Shown: positions 51,913 to 62,088 of the stretch, piece by piece | Layout: every line of letters starts with the position of its first letter | Numbering within the stretch: position 1 is the first letter of the stretch | Assembly (NCBI GenBank): GCA_903923905.1 | Contig: CAIXZH010000115.1 | Location: 26,546-90,545, forward strand | Direction of reading: 5' to 3' | DNA: 64,000 bases | DNA from: an uncultured Bacteroidia bacterium | Lineage (GTDB): Bacteria; Bacteroidota; Bacteroidia; Bacteroidales; Prolixibacteraceae | Made by a program: the position numbers and the translations under genes | Notes under the pieces: generated by a model | Databases searched by the model: none | The model's input: the letters and a program-made list of their open reading frames with translations, nothing else | Told to the model about the DNA's origin: nothing

Positions 51913-53544
51913 ATGAATAAAAAGATTTTAATATTAGGAATTGTTCTTTCTGCATTGATTGTCAATTCATGCGTGAAAGATTTGAATGTAGTTTCAAAGG
52001 ATCCGAATACCATTTTATCGGGGAATTTGGGAGATAGTGCTGTATACAGGGCAGAGGCTCTTGGAAAGATTTATGCCAGTTTCATTATATCCGGACAGGG
52101 AAGTATTGGGGGTGATGATATTGCATCCTCTGATGGTAACTTTTTTACAACAACCAGAGCACTATGGAATTTGCAGGAAATAACTACTGATGAGGCGATT
52201 TGTGCGTGGGGGGATGTCGGTATTGCCGATTTAAATACCCAAACCTGGAGTGCGCAGAATCCTTTTCTTACAGCGGTGTATCAACGTCTGGGTTTAAGTG
52301 TAACCTATGCCAATTTGTTTATTGGGCAAACCAAAGCCAGCACGGATCCGACAATTGTCAGATACAACGCTGAAGCACGCTTCCTAAGGGCACTTGCATA
52401 TACCTGGGATCTGGACCTTTTTGGAAATCCTCCTTTTACAACTGAAGCTGACGGTGTTGGTAAATTCTTCCCGAAGCAGATGGATCCGAGTGTAACTGTT
52501 GGCAGGACTAAGTTATTTAACTATGTGGTTTCCGAATTGCATGCGATTGAATCAAAACTTGGGGCGCCTAAATTTTCGTATCCTGAAGCCGATCAGGCCT
52601 CCTGCTGGATGTTATTGGCCAGGCTTTACCTCAATGCCCAGGTTTGGACCGGAACTGCCAAATTTGATAGTTGTAAAATCTATTGCGATAAGGTGATAAA
52701 CAGTGGACTCTATTCTTTAGCCCCAAATTACCGGCAAAATTTCAGTGCAGATAACGACGGAAAACATAATCCTGAAATGATTTTTGCATGGGAACAGGAT
52801 GGGACCAATACCGAAGGTTATGTAGGCACCACATTCATTATTGAATCGTCCAGCGATGGAACTTATATCAATGCTCCGGACCTTGGTTTGACTTCAAATA
52901 CCAACTGGAACGGTAATCGTGCCCGTTTACAATTTTTAAATTCGGCGATCGACACTTTGACAACTTATGGTGGCTCTCCCATTCCTGCAGCAGATATCTA
53001 TTTCTCACAATGTAAAGATAAACGTATCTACATGAGACTTAAGAAGAGCGAGAATATTCCAAGTCCTTCTTCTAGTGGCGACTATGGAATTGGCGTTTTC
53101 AAATTTACTGCTAAAAATTCGGATGGCAGTCAGGCTGCGAATTATAACACAGCCTATGCCTCTACTGACTTTCCGGTTTTCCGCTATGCTGATGCTTTAT
53201 TGATGAGAGCTGAGTCTTTTCACCGTTTGGGTGACGATGCCAGCGCTGTCAATGATATCAATGTAGTCAGAACCCGCGCTTACGGAAATGCCTCAGGTAA
53301 TATTACCACGGCCCAATTAACCGATCAGTTCCTGCTGAATGAACGTGGACGTGAATTCTATTATGAAGCTCAACGGCGTACAGACCTTGTCCGCTTCGGA
53401 AAATTCACCGACGGCTCCTACAACTGGCAGTGGAAGGGTGGTACTTTTGCAGGCGGGAATACAGATAAGCATTTGAATCTCTTCCCAATTCCCGGCGACG
53501 AAGTTTCTGCCAATCCTAATATCCATCAGAATCCTGGTTATTAA
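51913..53544 (+). CDS. susD: SusD/RagB-family starch-binding lipoprotein
   Basis: 543 residues. Lipoprotein signal with the modified Cys in VNSCVKDL (about residue 20), then the SusD helical core: RYNAEARFLRALAYTWDLDLFG (about 155-175), WMLLARLYLNAQVW, RYADALLMRAESFHRLGDD and the C-terminal NERGREFYYEAQRRTDLVRFG. SusD proteins cap SusC and capture glycan at the surface. 20 bases behind susC. Confidence 0.95.
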   Translation: MNKKILILGIVLSALIVNSCVKDLNVVSKDPNTILSGNLGDSAVYRAEALGKIYASFIISGQGSIGGDDIASSDGNFFTTTRALWNLQEITTDEAICAWGDVGIADLNTQTWSAQNPFLTAVYQRLGLSVTYANLFIGQTKASTDPTIVRYNAEARFLRALAYTWDLDLFGNPPFTTEADGVGKFFPKQMDPSVTVGRTKLFNYVVSELHAIESKLGAPKFSYPEADQASCWMLLARLYLNAQVWTGTAKFDSCKIYCDKVINSGLYSLAPNYRQNFSADNDGKHNPEMIFAWEQDGTNTEGYVGTTFIIESSSDGTYINAPDLGLTSNTNWNGNRARLQFLNSAIDTLTTYGGSPIPAADIYFSQCKDKRIYMRLKKSENIPSPSSSGDYGIGVFKFTAKNSDGSQAANYNTAYASTDFPVFRYADALLMRAESFHRLGDDASAVNDINVVRTRAYGNASGNITTAQLTDQFLLNERGREFYYEAQRRTDLVRFGKFTDGSYNWQWKGGTFAGGNTDKHLNLFPIPGDEVSANPNIHQNPGY

Positions 53545-53563
53545 TCTTTTAATCTTTTAAACA

Positions 53564-54601
53564 ATGAATAAGAATTTACTGATATATTTAACTTTCATTG
53601 GGCTGTTCGGACTTTTGTTTGGCTGTTCCAAGGATGCCACAAAAGTGGTAATGTTAGATACCCCAAATGCACCAACATTAAGTACTGTGCCCGATCTGAC
53701 CCTTAAGAGGGCTAATGGCCTCGATACGCTGACCTTCGTTGGTACTGCTGTTGATCCGGGATTCCAGGCTTCGGCCGGCTATGTTCTACAGGCAGGTGCT
53801 GCAGGAACCAATTTTAGCGATCCAATTGTGATCCTTACCGGAACCAGTGATACCAAGATGAAAATCACAGTTAGTGATTTAAATGGTCTTTTACTGAAAA
53901 AATTCCCGGCTGATGCGGTTTCTTCTGTCGATTTTCGGATCATCTCTACCCTGGTAATCACTGCAGGTACTGGTGTTTCACCAATGGTTTACACATCAGC
54001 AATTAAAACAGCAAGTGCTACTGTGTACGGTCTGCCCCGACTTGATTTAATCGGATCGGGTGTTACCCAGAAAATTGAATCTGCATTGGGTGATGGTAAT
54101 TACAACTCCTTTGTTAAATTAGACGCTACAAAGCCTTTCACCCTAAGCAATCCTGACAATGGTATTGTTTATGGTGCTAATGGTACTGCACTAGCGGTGA
54201 ATGGAGGAGGGATAACTGCCCCGGCCAGTGGATGGTATATTCTAAGTGTTAGTGTTAGTGGGCTTAGTTTTACCCTGACACCCTATATGATTGGTGTTAT
54301 TGGTGATGCTACACCGAATGGGTGGAATTCTCCGGATACTAAAATGGATTATAATTCTGCCACCGGACTCTGGTATAAAACCATGGATCTGATTGTCGGT
54401 TCGATAAAAATCAGGGCTAATGATACATGGGGTTTAGTGAATCTTGGACTCGGAGATGCAACTCATACACAGTATTCATTAACCAATTTGTGGAATAATG
54501 GGAGTAGCCAGAATATTCCTATCGCAACTGCAGGTAACTATACAATACAGGTGTTCATTGGAACCACTACCTATAGTATGACTATAACAAAAAATAACTA
54601 A
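53564..54601 (+). CDS. susE: SusE-like outer-membrane lipoprotein
   Basis: 345 residues. Lipobox LLFGCSKD (Cys about 21), a SusE-type N-terminal Ig-like domain (about 35-150; NAPTLSTVPDLTLKRANG), and one C-terminal starch-binding type module beginning MIGVIGDATPNGW (about 243-340). Such proteins bind starch at the cell surface and aid retention. B. thetaiotaomicron SusE carries two binding modules; the middle stretch (about 160-235) may be a second, diverged one. Confidence 0.82.
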   Translation: MNKNLLIYLTFIGLFGLLFGCSKDATKVVMLDTPNAPTLSTVPDLTLKRANGLDTLTFVGTAVDPGFQASAGYVLQAGAAGTNFSDPIVILTGTSDTKMKITVSDLNGLLLKKFPADAVSSVDFRIISTLVITAGTGVSPMVYTSAIKTASATVYGLPRLDLIGSGVTQKIESALGDGNYNSFVKLDATKPFTLSNPDNGIVYGANGTALAVNGGGITAPASGWYILSVSVSGLSFTLTPYMIGVIGDATPNGWNSPDTKMDYNSATGLWYKTMDLIVGSIKIRANDTWGLVNLGLGDATHTQYSLTNLWNNGSSQNIPIATAGNYTIQVFIGTTTYSMTITKNN

Positions 54602-54658
54602 TCGGGTAACCGATTAGTTTAAAATCAATTCATTGATTAACGAAATAAAAAATTAAGT

Positions 54659-56536
54659 ATGAAAAGAATATTCAACTATAGAATATTGGCCTTCCTTTTT
54701 ATTGCGATCATCATGTATGCCGCATGTACAAAGGAAACAGCAAATACCAGGCTGGCTGCGAAGATCTCTACGTCTCAATTTGAGAATGTTACGGCTGACT
54801 CTGTTACTGTTGTCGGTTTTGTTGTCGCAGCGGGTGCCGGTTTTACGGAAGAGGGTGTAGTCTATGGTACTTCAGCTGCCCCCACCACATCAAACACTAA
54901 AATTGCCTTTACCGGGCCAACTACCGGGGCGACCTACTCTGTAAAAATAGGAGGTCTTGCTTACGCTACTGTTTATTATGCACGCGCTTATGCAATCAAT
55001 GCAACCGAAACACTTTACGGCGAACAGGTGACTTTTACTACTCTACCCGTAGTTCCTGCGCTTACAACAACTGCAATTACCGCAGTTACGGGTAATGCAG
55101 CTGCCGGCGGAGGAAATGTTACTGTTGACGGTGGCGCTGCGGTCACCGCCCGTGGTATAGCCTATGGCACTGCTCATAATCCAGTTATTTCAGGAACCAA
55201 AACTTCCGATGGAACAGGTACCGGTGCATTTACCAGCGCTCTGGCAAGTCTGAAGGGGAATACCACTTATTATGTCCGTGCTTATGCCACCAATGCTGCC
55301 GGAACTGGTTACGGTCCGGAAGTAAATTTCACGACTTTGGTTGACCTGCCTGTGGTAACTACTACTTCAGTAACAGCTGTTACTAAAACTGGTGCAGTTT
55401 CGGGTGGCTCTGTTACTTATGATGGCGGAGGAACTGTTACAGCAAGGGGTCTTGCCTGGGGTATGAGCGCCAATCCAACTATTGCAGGTACAGTTATTCT
55501 TGATCCTGGAACCGGCACGGGTACTTTTGTCAGTAATCTTACCACATTAACAAAATACACTGCTTACCATGTACGGGCTTATGCAACCAACAGTGCAGGT
55601 ACTGCCTACGGTGCCGATATCGCCTTTACTACTTTGGCCGATATTCTGACCTGGTATCTTCCGGGCGATTATGTTGCTGCAAGCTATCCTGGTTCTACAT
55701 TCAATAACTGGGATCCGGCCAATTCGCCTATTGTGAAGAGCACTATTTCTGCCGGGGACAAACTTGAAGGCTACGTTTACATGGCAAATGCTTCAAATAA
55801 CTGGAAGTTTGCAAGCCAACCGAACTGGAATGGCCCTAATTATGCGAATAATAATGGTGCCGGTACATTAGAGCCTGGTATCCTTGATGCCAGTGCAGCC
55901 AACAATATTGCTTCTGCTGCAGGTTACTACAAAATAAATGCAGATGCAACTGCAATGACCTATACCCAGATTGCAACAGTATGGGGTGTTATCGGCGATG
56001 CAACTCCGGGAGGCTGGGGCGCTCAGACCAATATGACCTATAATCCTACAGCTCAGAATTTCTCCCTGGGTGTACATATGACCACTGGCGGATCCTTCAA
56101 ATTCAGGGGTACCTCAGACTGGAATGTGAATTACGGAAGCACAGCAGCTGACGGCATGACTTTGGATGCCGGCGGTTCCAATATCGCAGTCACAACTACT
56201 GCTGATTATGCTGTTACTCTAAACCTGAGTGTTCCTAATACTTACACCTATAGTGCAAACTTCTGGGGCCTGATTGGTGATGCTACTGCAGGTGGGTGGA
56301 GTACTGATACACCAATGACCTGGGATCCGGTTCATAATGTATTTACAGTGACATTGGCTCTAACCGCTAATGGTGGCAGCTTTAAATTCAGGGCAAATTC
56401 AGCATGGACGCTTAATTACGGGGGGACTATTAATGCACTTTCAGCCGGAGGCGATAATTTAACTGTCCCAACAGCCGGAAACTATACTGTTACCTTCGAT
56501 CCATGGAAGTTAATAGCTACTATTACAAAGAATTAA
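54659..56536 (+). CDS. SusF-like modular surface lipoprotein with Fn3-like repeats
   Basis: 625 residues. Lipobox YAACTKE (Cys about 22). Three repeats of about 95 residues (roughly 30-125, 130-225, 226-322) each end in a phrase like YYVRAYATNAAGTGYG and carry TARGIAYG/TARGLAWG, an Fn3-like fold. Then three SusF-type modules: one starting LTWYLPGDYV (about 330), one at WGVIGDATPGGW (about 440) and one at WGLIGDATAGGW (about 540). The repeats may act as a stalk holding the binding modules off the surface. Last gene of the operon, followed by a strong terminator. Confidence 0.8.
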   Translation: MKRIFNYRILAFLFIAIIMYAACTKETANTRLAAKISTSQFENVTADSVTVVGFVVAAGAGFTEEGVVYGTSAAPTTSNTKIAFTGPTTGATYSVKIGGLAYATVYYARAYAINATETLYGEQVTFTTLPVVPALTTTAITAVTGNAAAGGGNVTVDGGAAVTARGIAYGTAHNPVISGTKTSDGTGTGAFTSALASLKGNTTYYVRAYATNAAGTGYGPEVNFTTLVDLPVVTTTSVTAVTKTGAVSGGSVTYDGGGTVTARGLAWGMSANPTIAGTVILDPGTGTGTFVSNLTTLTKYTAYHVRAYATNSAGTAYGADIAFTTLADILTWYLPGDYVAASYPGSTFNNWDPANSPIVKSTISAGDKLEGYVYMANASNNWKFASQPNWNGPNYANNNGAGTLEPGILDASAANNIASAAGYYKINADATAMTYTQIATVWGVIGDATPGGWGAQTNMTYNPTAQNFSLGVHMTTGGSFKFRGTSDWNVNYGSTAADGMTLDAGGSNIAVTTTADYAVTLNLSVPNTYTYSANFWGLIGDATAGGWSTDTPMTWDPVHNVFTVTLALTANGGSFKFRANSAWTLNYGGTINALSAGGDNLTVPTAGNYTVTFDPWKLIATITKN

Positions 56537-56560
56537 TTGATTGAATCATTTATCTTAAAG

Positions 56561-56596
56561 GCCTGCTTGCTCAATACGAGCAGGCGGGCTTTTTTT
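56561..56596 (+). terminator. Terminator of the susCDEF operon
   Basis: GCCTGCTTGCTC (56561-56572) pairs with GAGCAGGCGGGC (56578-56589), 12 bp with two T-G pairs and an AATAC loop, followed by seven T. It is 24 bases past the SusF-like stop. Confidence 0.92.
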
Positions 56597-56859
56597 ATGT
56601 GCAGGCCTGATATAGGGAAGCAAAGGTTTTATGAGCAAGGAGATTGTAAGCAGGAACAGTTGAAAATAGTGTGGAAATGAAATCTTTTTATTACTCAATG
56701 AGTATGTCATTCAGAGGAGCTCGCTGAAAAATCTTTTTGGGGAATGATTGACATCGTGAGTGAGGAAGCAATCTAATACTTTATTGAAAACAGTATTGTA
56801 TGGTTAAAATAAAGTTTGGAGGGTGTATCTGCAAACTAATCCTGGGTGGGAGGGGATTC
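56597..56859. other. Spacer between the Sus operon and the receiver gene
   Basis: About 260 bases with no convincing frame or structure. The two flanking genes are convergent. Confidence 0.4.
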
Positions 56860-57321
56860 CTACTTTCTGCAGTGGCAGTATTCAGCAGCAATTTTTAATT
56901 TACTGATAACATCGGTTAGAGATATTGGCTTCGGAATATAGTCATTCATTCCGTTTTGCAGGCATTCATCCCTGTCATTTGACATTGCATTTGCAGTCAT
57001 TGCAATGATGTATGGCTGTTCAACTTCCATATGACGAATGGCCCGTGTAGTTTCAAACCCATCCATTTGGGGCATCCTAATATCCATCAGAATCACATTA
57101 TGCTTATTCTTATCAAACAGGTTGAGTGCCTGAATGCCATCAGAAGCTACCTCAGTTTGATAACCAAGTTTAGTTAAGATTCTTTCGATAAGCTTTTGAT
57201 TGACAAAATTATCCTCCGCAATAAGAATATCCAGTGGATAATCTTCCGCAAAGGTGCCCATCATAATTTCTACCTGGGAACTTTCCTTAGCTGAAAAAAC
57301 TTTACCGGGTGCAGATATCAT
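56860..57321 (-). CDS. Stand-alone response-regulator receiver protein
   Basis: 153 residues from the ATG at 57321 (an upstream TTG at 57354 is less likely). One receiver domain (about 31-150): acidic pair in ILIAEDNFVNQ, phosphoacceptor Asp in VILMDIRMPQMDG, Thr in AMTANAM and Lys in YIPKPIS. No output domain. It is strikingly like the last receiver of the hybrid kinase just upstream: long stretches such as NQKLIERIL and [11 protein letters not shown] are identical, and the residues before the domain (AEDYPL against GIAYPL) also match. It is probably a partial duplicate that could act as a phosphate sink or shuttle. Confidence 0.88.
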   Translation of the reverse strand: MISAPGKVFSAKESSQVEIMMGTFAEDYPLDILIAEDNFVNQKLIERILTKLGYQTEVASDGIQALNLFDKNKHNVILMDIRMPQMDGFETTRAIRHMEVEQPYIIAMTANAMSNDRDECLQNGMNDYIPKPISLTDVISKLKIAAEYCHCRK

Positions 57322-57407
57322 TGAGTAAGCATTTATTGCGTTTTTGGTTTTCAACCTGCATTCAAATCAATTTTAACATTGATTTGAGTAGCGGTAGATA
57401 TCCAGAA

Positions 57408-57431
57408 CAAATGTAATAAAATATTTACAAA
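57408..57431 (-). promoter_or_regulatory. Promoter/palindrome of the receiver gene
   Basis: Minus-strand TACATTTG (57408-57415) is an exact TAnnTTTG element. It overlaps an inverted repeat TGTAA-N8-TTACA (57412-57429) that also occurs ahead of the hybrid kinase gene. Confidence 0.5.
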
Positions 57432-57549
57432 TATGTTCTTGGTTGGATAAAAAATCTTACATACAAATTAATAAAGGATTAATAGGTAAAAATATTTACT
57501 AAATAAGGGGTTAAAGGGCATTTTGGGATCAATTGGAATACTTTAATTG

Positions 57550-60500
57550 TTAAAAATTAGGCTTGTTTTTTTTACTCCAATTTTCAGCTGCGATCTTTAG
57601 TATATCAGTAATTACCTTTAGCCGCATTGGTTTGGAAATGTATTCGTCCATCCCGGCTTTAAGGCATTTATCCCGGTCACCTGACATTGAATTGGCCGTC
57701 ATGGCAATGATGTAAGGTTGTTCAATTGGCATTTGACGAATTTGTTGTGTTGCTTCAAAACCTCCCATTTCCGGCATCTGGACGTCCATAAGAATAACAT
57801 TATAGTTTTTTGTTTTGAGCGCCTCAATTACCTGCATCCCATTTTCAACGATGTCGGTTAGATACCCTAATTTATTCAGAATCCTTTCAATAAGTTTTTG
57901 ATTGATCAAATTATCCTCTGCAATGAGTATTGTTAAGGGATATGCAATACCAAATGAATCAGTCAGAATTCCTCCTGCGGGATCTTCCTGATGAGGATAA
58001 AGACTTTGCGGATTAAATATTAAATGAAGGCTTTTAAGCAGTCGATGTTGTTTGACCGGTTTAGTCAGAATTGAATCGAATAGGCCGGGGTATATTTTAT
58101 GAGTGTCATCTCCAATAGAACTAAGTAGAATTATAGGTTGAGGGACTTTGCGTATTCTGATTTGTTTGGCAAGTTCAATACCATCCATATCCGGCAAATA
58201 CCTGTCGGTGATAACAAGATCTATTAATTGATTTTGAGATAGATCAAGAATCTGAAGAGCTTCCCATGCACTTGATGCCTTGTATGTTATTAAATTCCAA
58301 TCATCCAGCATACTGCTTAGAACATTCAGTGTTGTTTGATTGACGACAACAATTAAAACACTTTTAGTCTTCAGTAAATTAACATTCTCTGATTGGGGTA
58401 TTAACTTTTTGACGTTGTTTATTTTACCTTGAATCGAAAAAGTAAATGTAGACCCTACTCCCAGCTTACTGACGACACAGATTTCACCCCCCATAAGTTT
58501 TACCAGCCGGTCACAAATTGCAAGGCCTAATCCGGTTCCCCCATACCGTCGGGTTGTTGAGGTATCAACCTGAGTAAATGCGCCAAACAAGCTTCCAATT
58601 TTATGTTCAGGAATACCAATGCCTGTATCACGGACCTGAAAACTGAGCATAACTTTATTCGTTGCCGGATCGTGCGAATTGAGATATACTCTTAGAAATA
58701 CTTCTCCTTGGCTGGTAAACTTTATTGCATTGTTAATCAGATTGATAAGAATCTGCTTTAGTCTTAAGGTATCACCTATAATCCGGAGAGGAACATTTTT
58801 CTCAATCTGGAAGATCAGGTCGATCCCCTTACTGGCTGTTTTTTGCGAGAAAAGGTCCATAACCTCTTCAATGCTGCTCCTTAAATCAAAATCTTCCGCT
58901 TCTAATTCCATATTCCCCGACTCTATTTTCGAGAAATCGAGAATATCATCGATCACCGAAATCAGGTTTTCACCACATGTCAGAATTGTATCTTTGTAGT
59001 CCCTTTGTTCCGGAGTTAGTTGGGTATCCGACAGTAGAGAAGACATGCCAAGTACCCCGTTCATTGGGGTTCGTATTTCGTGGCTCATGGTTGCCAAAAA
59101 GGTACTTTTTGCATTATTTGCATCTTCTGCCTCCTGTCTGGCTTTTTGCTCCATTATTTTTTGTTCCTGTAACTCTGAGGACTGCTTCTTTAATTCGGAA
59201 TTGAGCACCTGGAGTTCTTCAGATTGTTGTGCGATCCTGGCAGTACGTTCATTTACCAGTTTCTCAAGTGTTATCCTTTTAAGATTGATTGATCTCACCC
59301 GATATTTATAGAGTCCGAATAAAACCACTAAAAAGAAGAATGGAATTAGTATTTTAAACCACCAGGTTAACCAGAAAGGGGGAACTATAGTCAGGTTAAG
59401 GGTATGGATCTCCGGGGACCATTCTCCGGATCTGTTTTGGCATTTTACTTTGAACACATAATTTCCGGGGTTCAGATTGGTATAGTTGGCTGAATTCTTG
59501 CTTCCAATCATATTCCATTCACTGTCAAATCCTTTAAGCTTGTAAGCATAAACTTTGTTTAAAGGAGAGGCAAAATCGAGAGCAGCAAACCCAAAGGTGA
59601 TCACATTTGAATTATAGGGTATGACCAATGATTTTGTCTCAGAGATGTCTTGTCTGAGAGGAGAGTGATCATTCGTATCTTTAGCAATGGGAACATTTTT
59701 GTTAAATATTTGAAAATCTGTAAGAACAATGGGTGGATTATATGGTTTTTTACAAATTTGGTCAGGAAAAAAAGAGTTATAGCCATTAATTCCCCCAAAA
59801 TATAGTTTCCCCGACTTTCCAATAAATGCCGAATGGGGCTTAAAAATATCAGTCTGTAATCCATCTTCTATTGAATAGTTCTTTATTATTCCTGTTTTTG
59901 GTTCATATCTTGAAATTCCTTTATTGGTGCTAACCCAAATGTTCCCTTTTTGATCTTCCAATGCCGCATAAATACATTGGCTTGGAAATTTATTCTTACT
60001 ATCAACCGGGATAAACAGATGCTTTGATGGATCAAAATAATTGAGACCCCCATTTAGTGTGCACACATACAGTAATCCTGATCTGGTTTCTAAAAATTGG
60101 TGGACAGAGTTGCTGTTCAGATTCCCGTTCTCTTTGTTATACCGTAAGAAATCGTTTGTTTTTGGCTCAAAAAGATCGATTCCTCCGTCAAATGTTCCAA
60201 CCCACAGATTCCCGGCCTTATCTTCAAGGAGGTCACTAATTTCATCACTGCTTAAACTTCTCGGTTCCTCTCTGTTATGCCTGAAATGGGTAAACCGATT
60301 TGTTTGTTCATCGTAAATGTTTAATCCCCCACCATGAGTGCCAATCAGAACCTTGCCACATCGGGAGATCATAACCTCATAAATATTATTACTGCTCAGC
60401 CCGGATTTATTGCTTTCGTCATATTTGAAGTTGGTGAAATGGTGGTTTTTGACATCGAATTTACTCAGACCACCACCCCAGGTTCCAATCCAGAGGTTCT

Positions 60501-61788
60501 TTCCGGAATCTTCAGCTAATGAAAGAACAAAGTTTCCGCAAATACTGTTTCCGGAATTGCTCTGTTTATACAGATACGATTTGCCGGTTCGGTGATCATA
60601 CCTGTTTAAACCACCTCCGTCTGTTCCGATCCATAAATTCTCATTTTGATCCTCCAGAATGCTGAGGACAAAGTTATTTGAAAGACTACCCGGCGAAGCA
60701 TTGTGCTTATACAGGTTAAATTGATCGGCATTTTTTTTATGCAGGCAGATTCCACCAGAAAATAGTCCAACCCACATGTTTCCATCCTTATCCTTTGTTA
60801 TGACATCTGCTGAGTTTGCCGATAAACTATGATCATCCGTTTCGTCATTCATGCAAGTCCTGAATAGTTTCGACTTACAATCTAAAAGGCTAATCCCTCC
60901 ATTTTCAGTTCCAATCCAAAGGTTCCCGTTGTCATCCTCATTAATTGATTGTATGTTGTCGTTGGCTATCGAGTTGGTAGCCGGATTATTTCTGTAATGA
61001 ATGAATTGTCCTGTTTTATAGTCATAACGGCTGAGACCTCTACCCGATGTTCCAATCCAAAGCTGATGGTCAGAATCCTCAAAAATTGATGAGATTTCAT
61101 TACCTGAAATTGATCCCTCAATACTCGGATCACTTTTATAACAGCTGAAACTATTGTCCTTCCTGTTGAAACAATTCAATCCGCCATATAATGTTCCAAC
61201 CCATAGATTGTTACGACTGTCGGCAAATATAGTAGACACATTATTGTCACTGAGTGATTTAGGATCGTCATTATGGTGAATATAGGAGGTAAAACTATTT
61301 GTAGCCGGGTCAAACATGTTCAATCCATCGAGGGTAGCTATCCAGAACTTACCATTACAGTCTTCCAGAATCTTATTGATTGTATTATCTGATAGGCTAT
61401 TGGGATTGTCGGGCGCATGGATATATCGTATAAACCGGTTTTTTTTGCGGTCGAATTTATTTAATCCGCCCCCATGAGTTGAAATCCATATATTTCCCTG
61501 GGAATCTTCCAGGATATGCTTAACATAGTTGTTACTTATGCTTCCTGAATCAGCCGGATCGTTATAGTAAACCTTGAATTGATGACCGTCGAACCTGTTA
61601 AGACCGTTCTCTGTCCCAACCCAGATAAATCCGCGACTATCCTGCATGATAGACAGAATATTAAGATCTGATAACCCATCTTTTGTTCCGATTCGCTCAA
61701 AACTAAGCTGTTGGTTCTGCGCAAATGCCAGGAATGAAACAAATTGAAAAAATATTATTATTAAGTACCTGCCAGTTTTCACACGCAT
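57550..61788 (-). CDS. Hybrid two-component sensor kinase with Reg_prop propellers and two receivers
   Basis: 1412 residues. Signal peptide (1-23); about 14 Reg_prop units of two periplasmic propellers (about 30-690, motif like WVGTxxGGLNxFD); a Y_Y_Y domain (about 715-800); one membrane helix (about 808-830). Then HisKA with His903 in [12 protein letters not shown], an ATPase ([42 protein letters not shown]) and two receivers. The first receiver lacks the acidic pair (VLIVVVNQ) but keeps [11 protein letters not shown]; the second is intact ([21 protein letters not shown]). Unlike classic hybrid regulators of sugar loci there is no AraC helix-turn-helix, so it cannot bind DNA directly. Its ligand may be a glycan from the adjacent Sus locus (inference). 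Confidence 0.93.
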   Translation of the reverse strand: MRVKTGRYLIIIFFQFVSFLAFAQNQQLSFERIGTKDGLSDLNILSIMQDSRGFIWVGTENGLNRFDGHQFKVYYNDPADSGSISNNYVKHILEDSQGNIWISTHGGGLNKFDRKKNRFIRYIHAPDNPNSLSDNTINKILEDCNGKFWIATLDGLNMFDPATNSFTSYIHHNDDPKSLSDNNVSTIFADSRNNLWVGTLYGGLNCFNRKDNSFSCYKSDPSIEGSISGNEISSIFEDSDHQLWIGTSGRGLSRYDYKTGQFIHYRNNPATNSIANDNIQSINEDDNGNLWIGTENGGISLLDCKSKLFRTCMNDETDDHSLSANSADVITKDKDGNMWVGLFSGGICLHKKNADQFNLYKHNASPGSLSNNFVLSILEDQNENLWIGTDGGGLNRYDHRTGKSYLYKQSNSGNSICGNFVLSLAEDSGKNLWIGTWGGGLSKFDVKNHHFTNFKYDESNKSGLSSNNIYEVMISRCGKVLIGTHGGGLNIYDEQTNRFTHFRHNREEPRSLSSDEISDLLEDKAGNLWVGTFDGGIDLFEPKTNDFLRYNKENGNLNSNSVHQFLETRSGLLYVCTLNGGLNYFDPSKHLFIPVDSKNKFPSQCIYAALEDQKGNIWVSTNKGISRYEPKTGIIKNYSIEDGLQTDIFKPHSAFIGKSGKLYFGGINGYNSFFPDQICKKPYNPPIVLTDFQIFNKNVPIAKDTNDHSPLRQDISETKSLVIPYNSNVITFGFAALDFASPLNKVYAYKLKGFDSEWNMIGSKNSANYTNLNPGNYVFKVKCQNRSGEWSPEIHTLNLTIVPPFWLTWWFKILIPFFFLVVLFGLYKYRVRSINLKRITLEKLVNERTARIAQQSEELQVLNSELKKQSSELQEQKIMEQKARQEAEDANNAKSTFLATMSHEIRTPMNGVLGMSSLLSDTQLTPEQRDYKDTILTCGENLISVIDDILDFSKIESGNMELEAEDFDLRSSIEEVMDLFSQKTASKGIDLIFQIEKNVPLRIIGDTLRLKQILINLINNAIKFTSQGEVFLRVYLNSHDPATNKVMLSFQVRDTGIGIPEHKIGSLFGAFTQVDTSTTRRYGGTGLGLAICDRLVKLMGGEICVVSKLGVGSTFTFSIQGKINNVKKLIPQSENVNLLKTKSVLIVVVNQTTLNVLSSMLDDWNLITYKASSAWEALQILDLSQNQLIDLVITDRYLPDMDGIELAKQIRIRKVPQPIILLSSIGDDTHKIYPGLFDSILTKPVKQHRLLKSLHLIFNPQSLYPHQEDPAGGILTDSFGIAYPLTILIAEDNLINQKLIERILNKLGYLTDIVENGMQVIEALKTKNYNVILMDVQMPEMGGFEATQQIRQMPIEQPYIIAMTANSMSGDRDKCLKAGMDEYISKPMRLKVITDILKIAAENWSKKNKPNF

Positions 61789-62088
61789 GAAATTAAATTA
61801 CTAAATATCAGATCTTTGATCCGTGTGGAACCCTCATGAATTTTAAATATCTCCTTTTGTGCCCGAAAGTTTAAGCGGGTTTCATGATCCTATATTGGCG
61901 TTATTCTGAGATTTCCAGATAAAGGTTCGTTATATTAGACTAAATATCTACCAGGTTATTCAGGTTCACTTGAATGATCTAACCCATAGTAAATATTTTA
62001 AGCAAATGTAATAAAAATTTACAATGTGATTTAATGGATATAAAAAATTATCCTGAATGCTGAAAATTGAGAGGAGATAAAGAAATCT
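61789..62088. other. Promoter region of the hybrid kinase gene
   Basis: 300 AT-rich bases; holds the promoter/palindrome at 62003. No other structure seen. Confidence 0.4.
62003..62022 (-). promoter_or_regulatory. Promoter/palindrome of the hybrid kinase gene
   Basis: Minus-strand TACATTTG (62003-62010), a TAnnTTTG element, overlapping TGTAA-N7-TTACA. It is about 215 bases ahead of the kinase ATG and nearly identical to the element at 57408. Confidence 0.5.

Noticed and set aside
57550..61788. Classic AraC-type hybrid two-component regulator
   Set aside because: The protein ends in a receiver domain; no helix-turn-helix follows.
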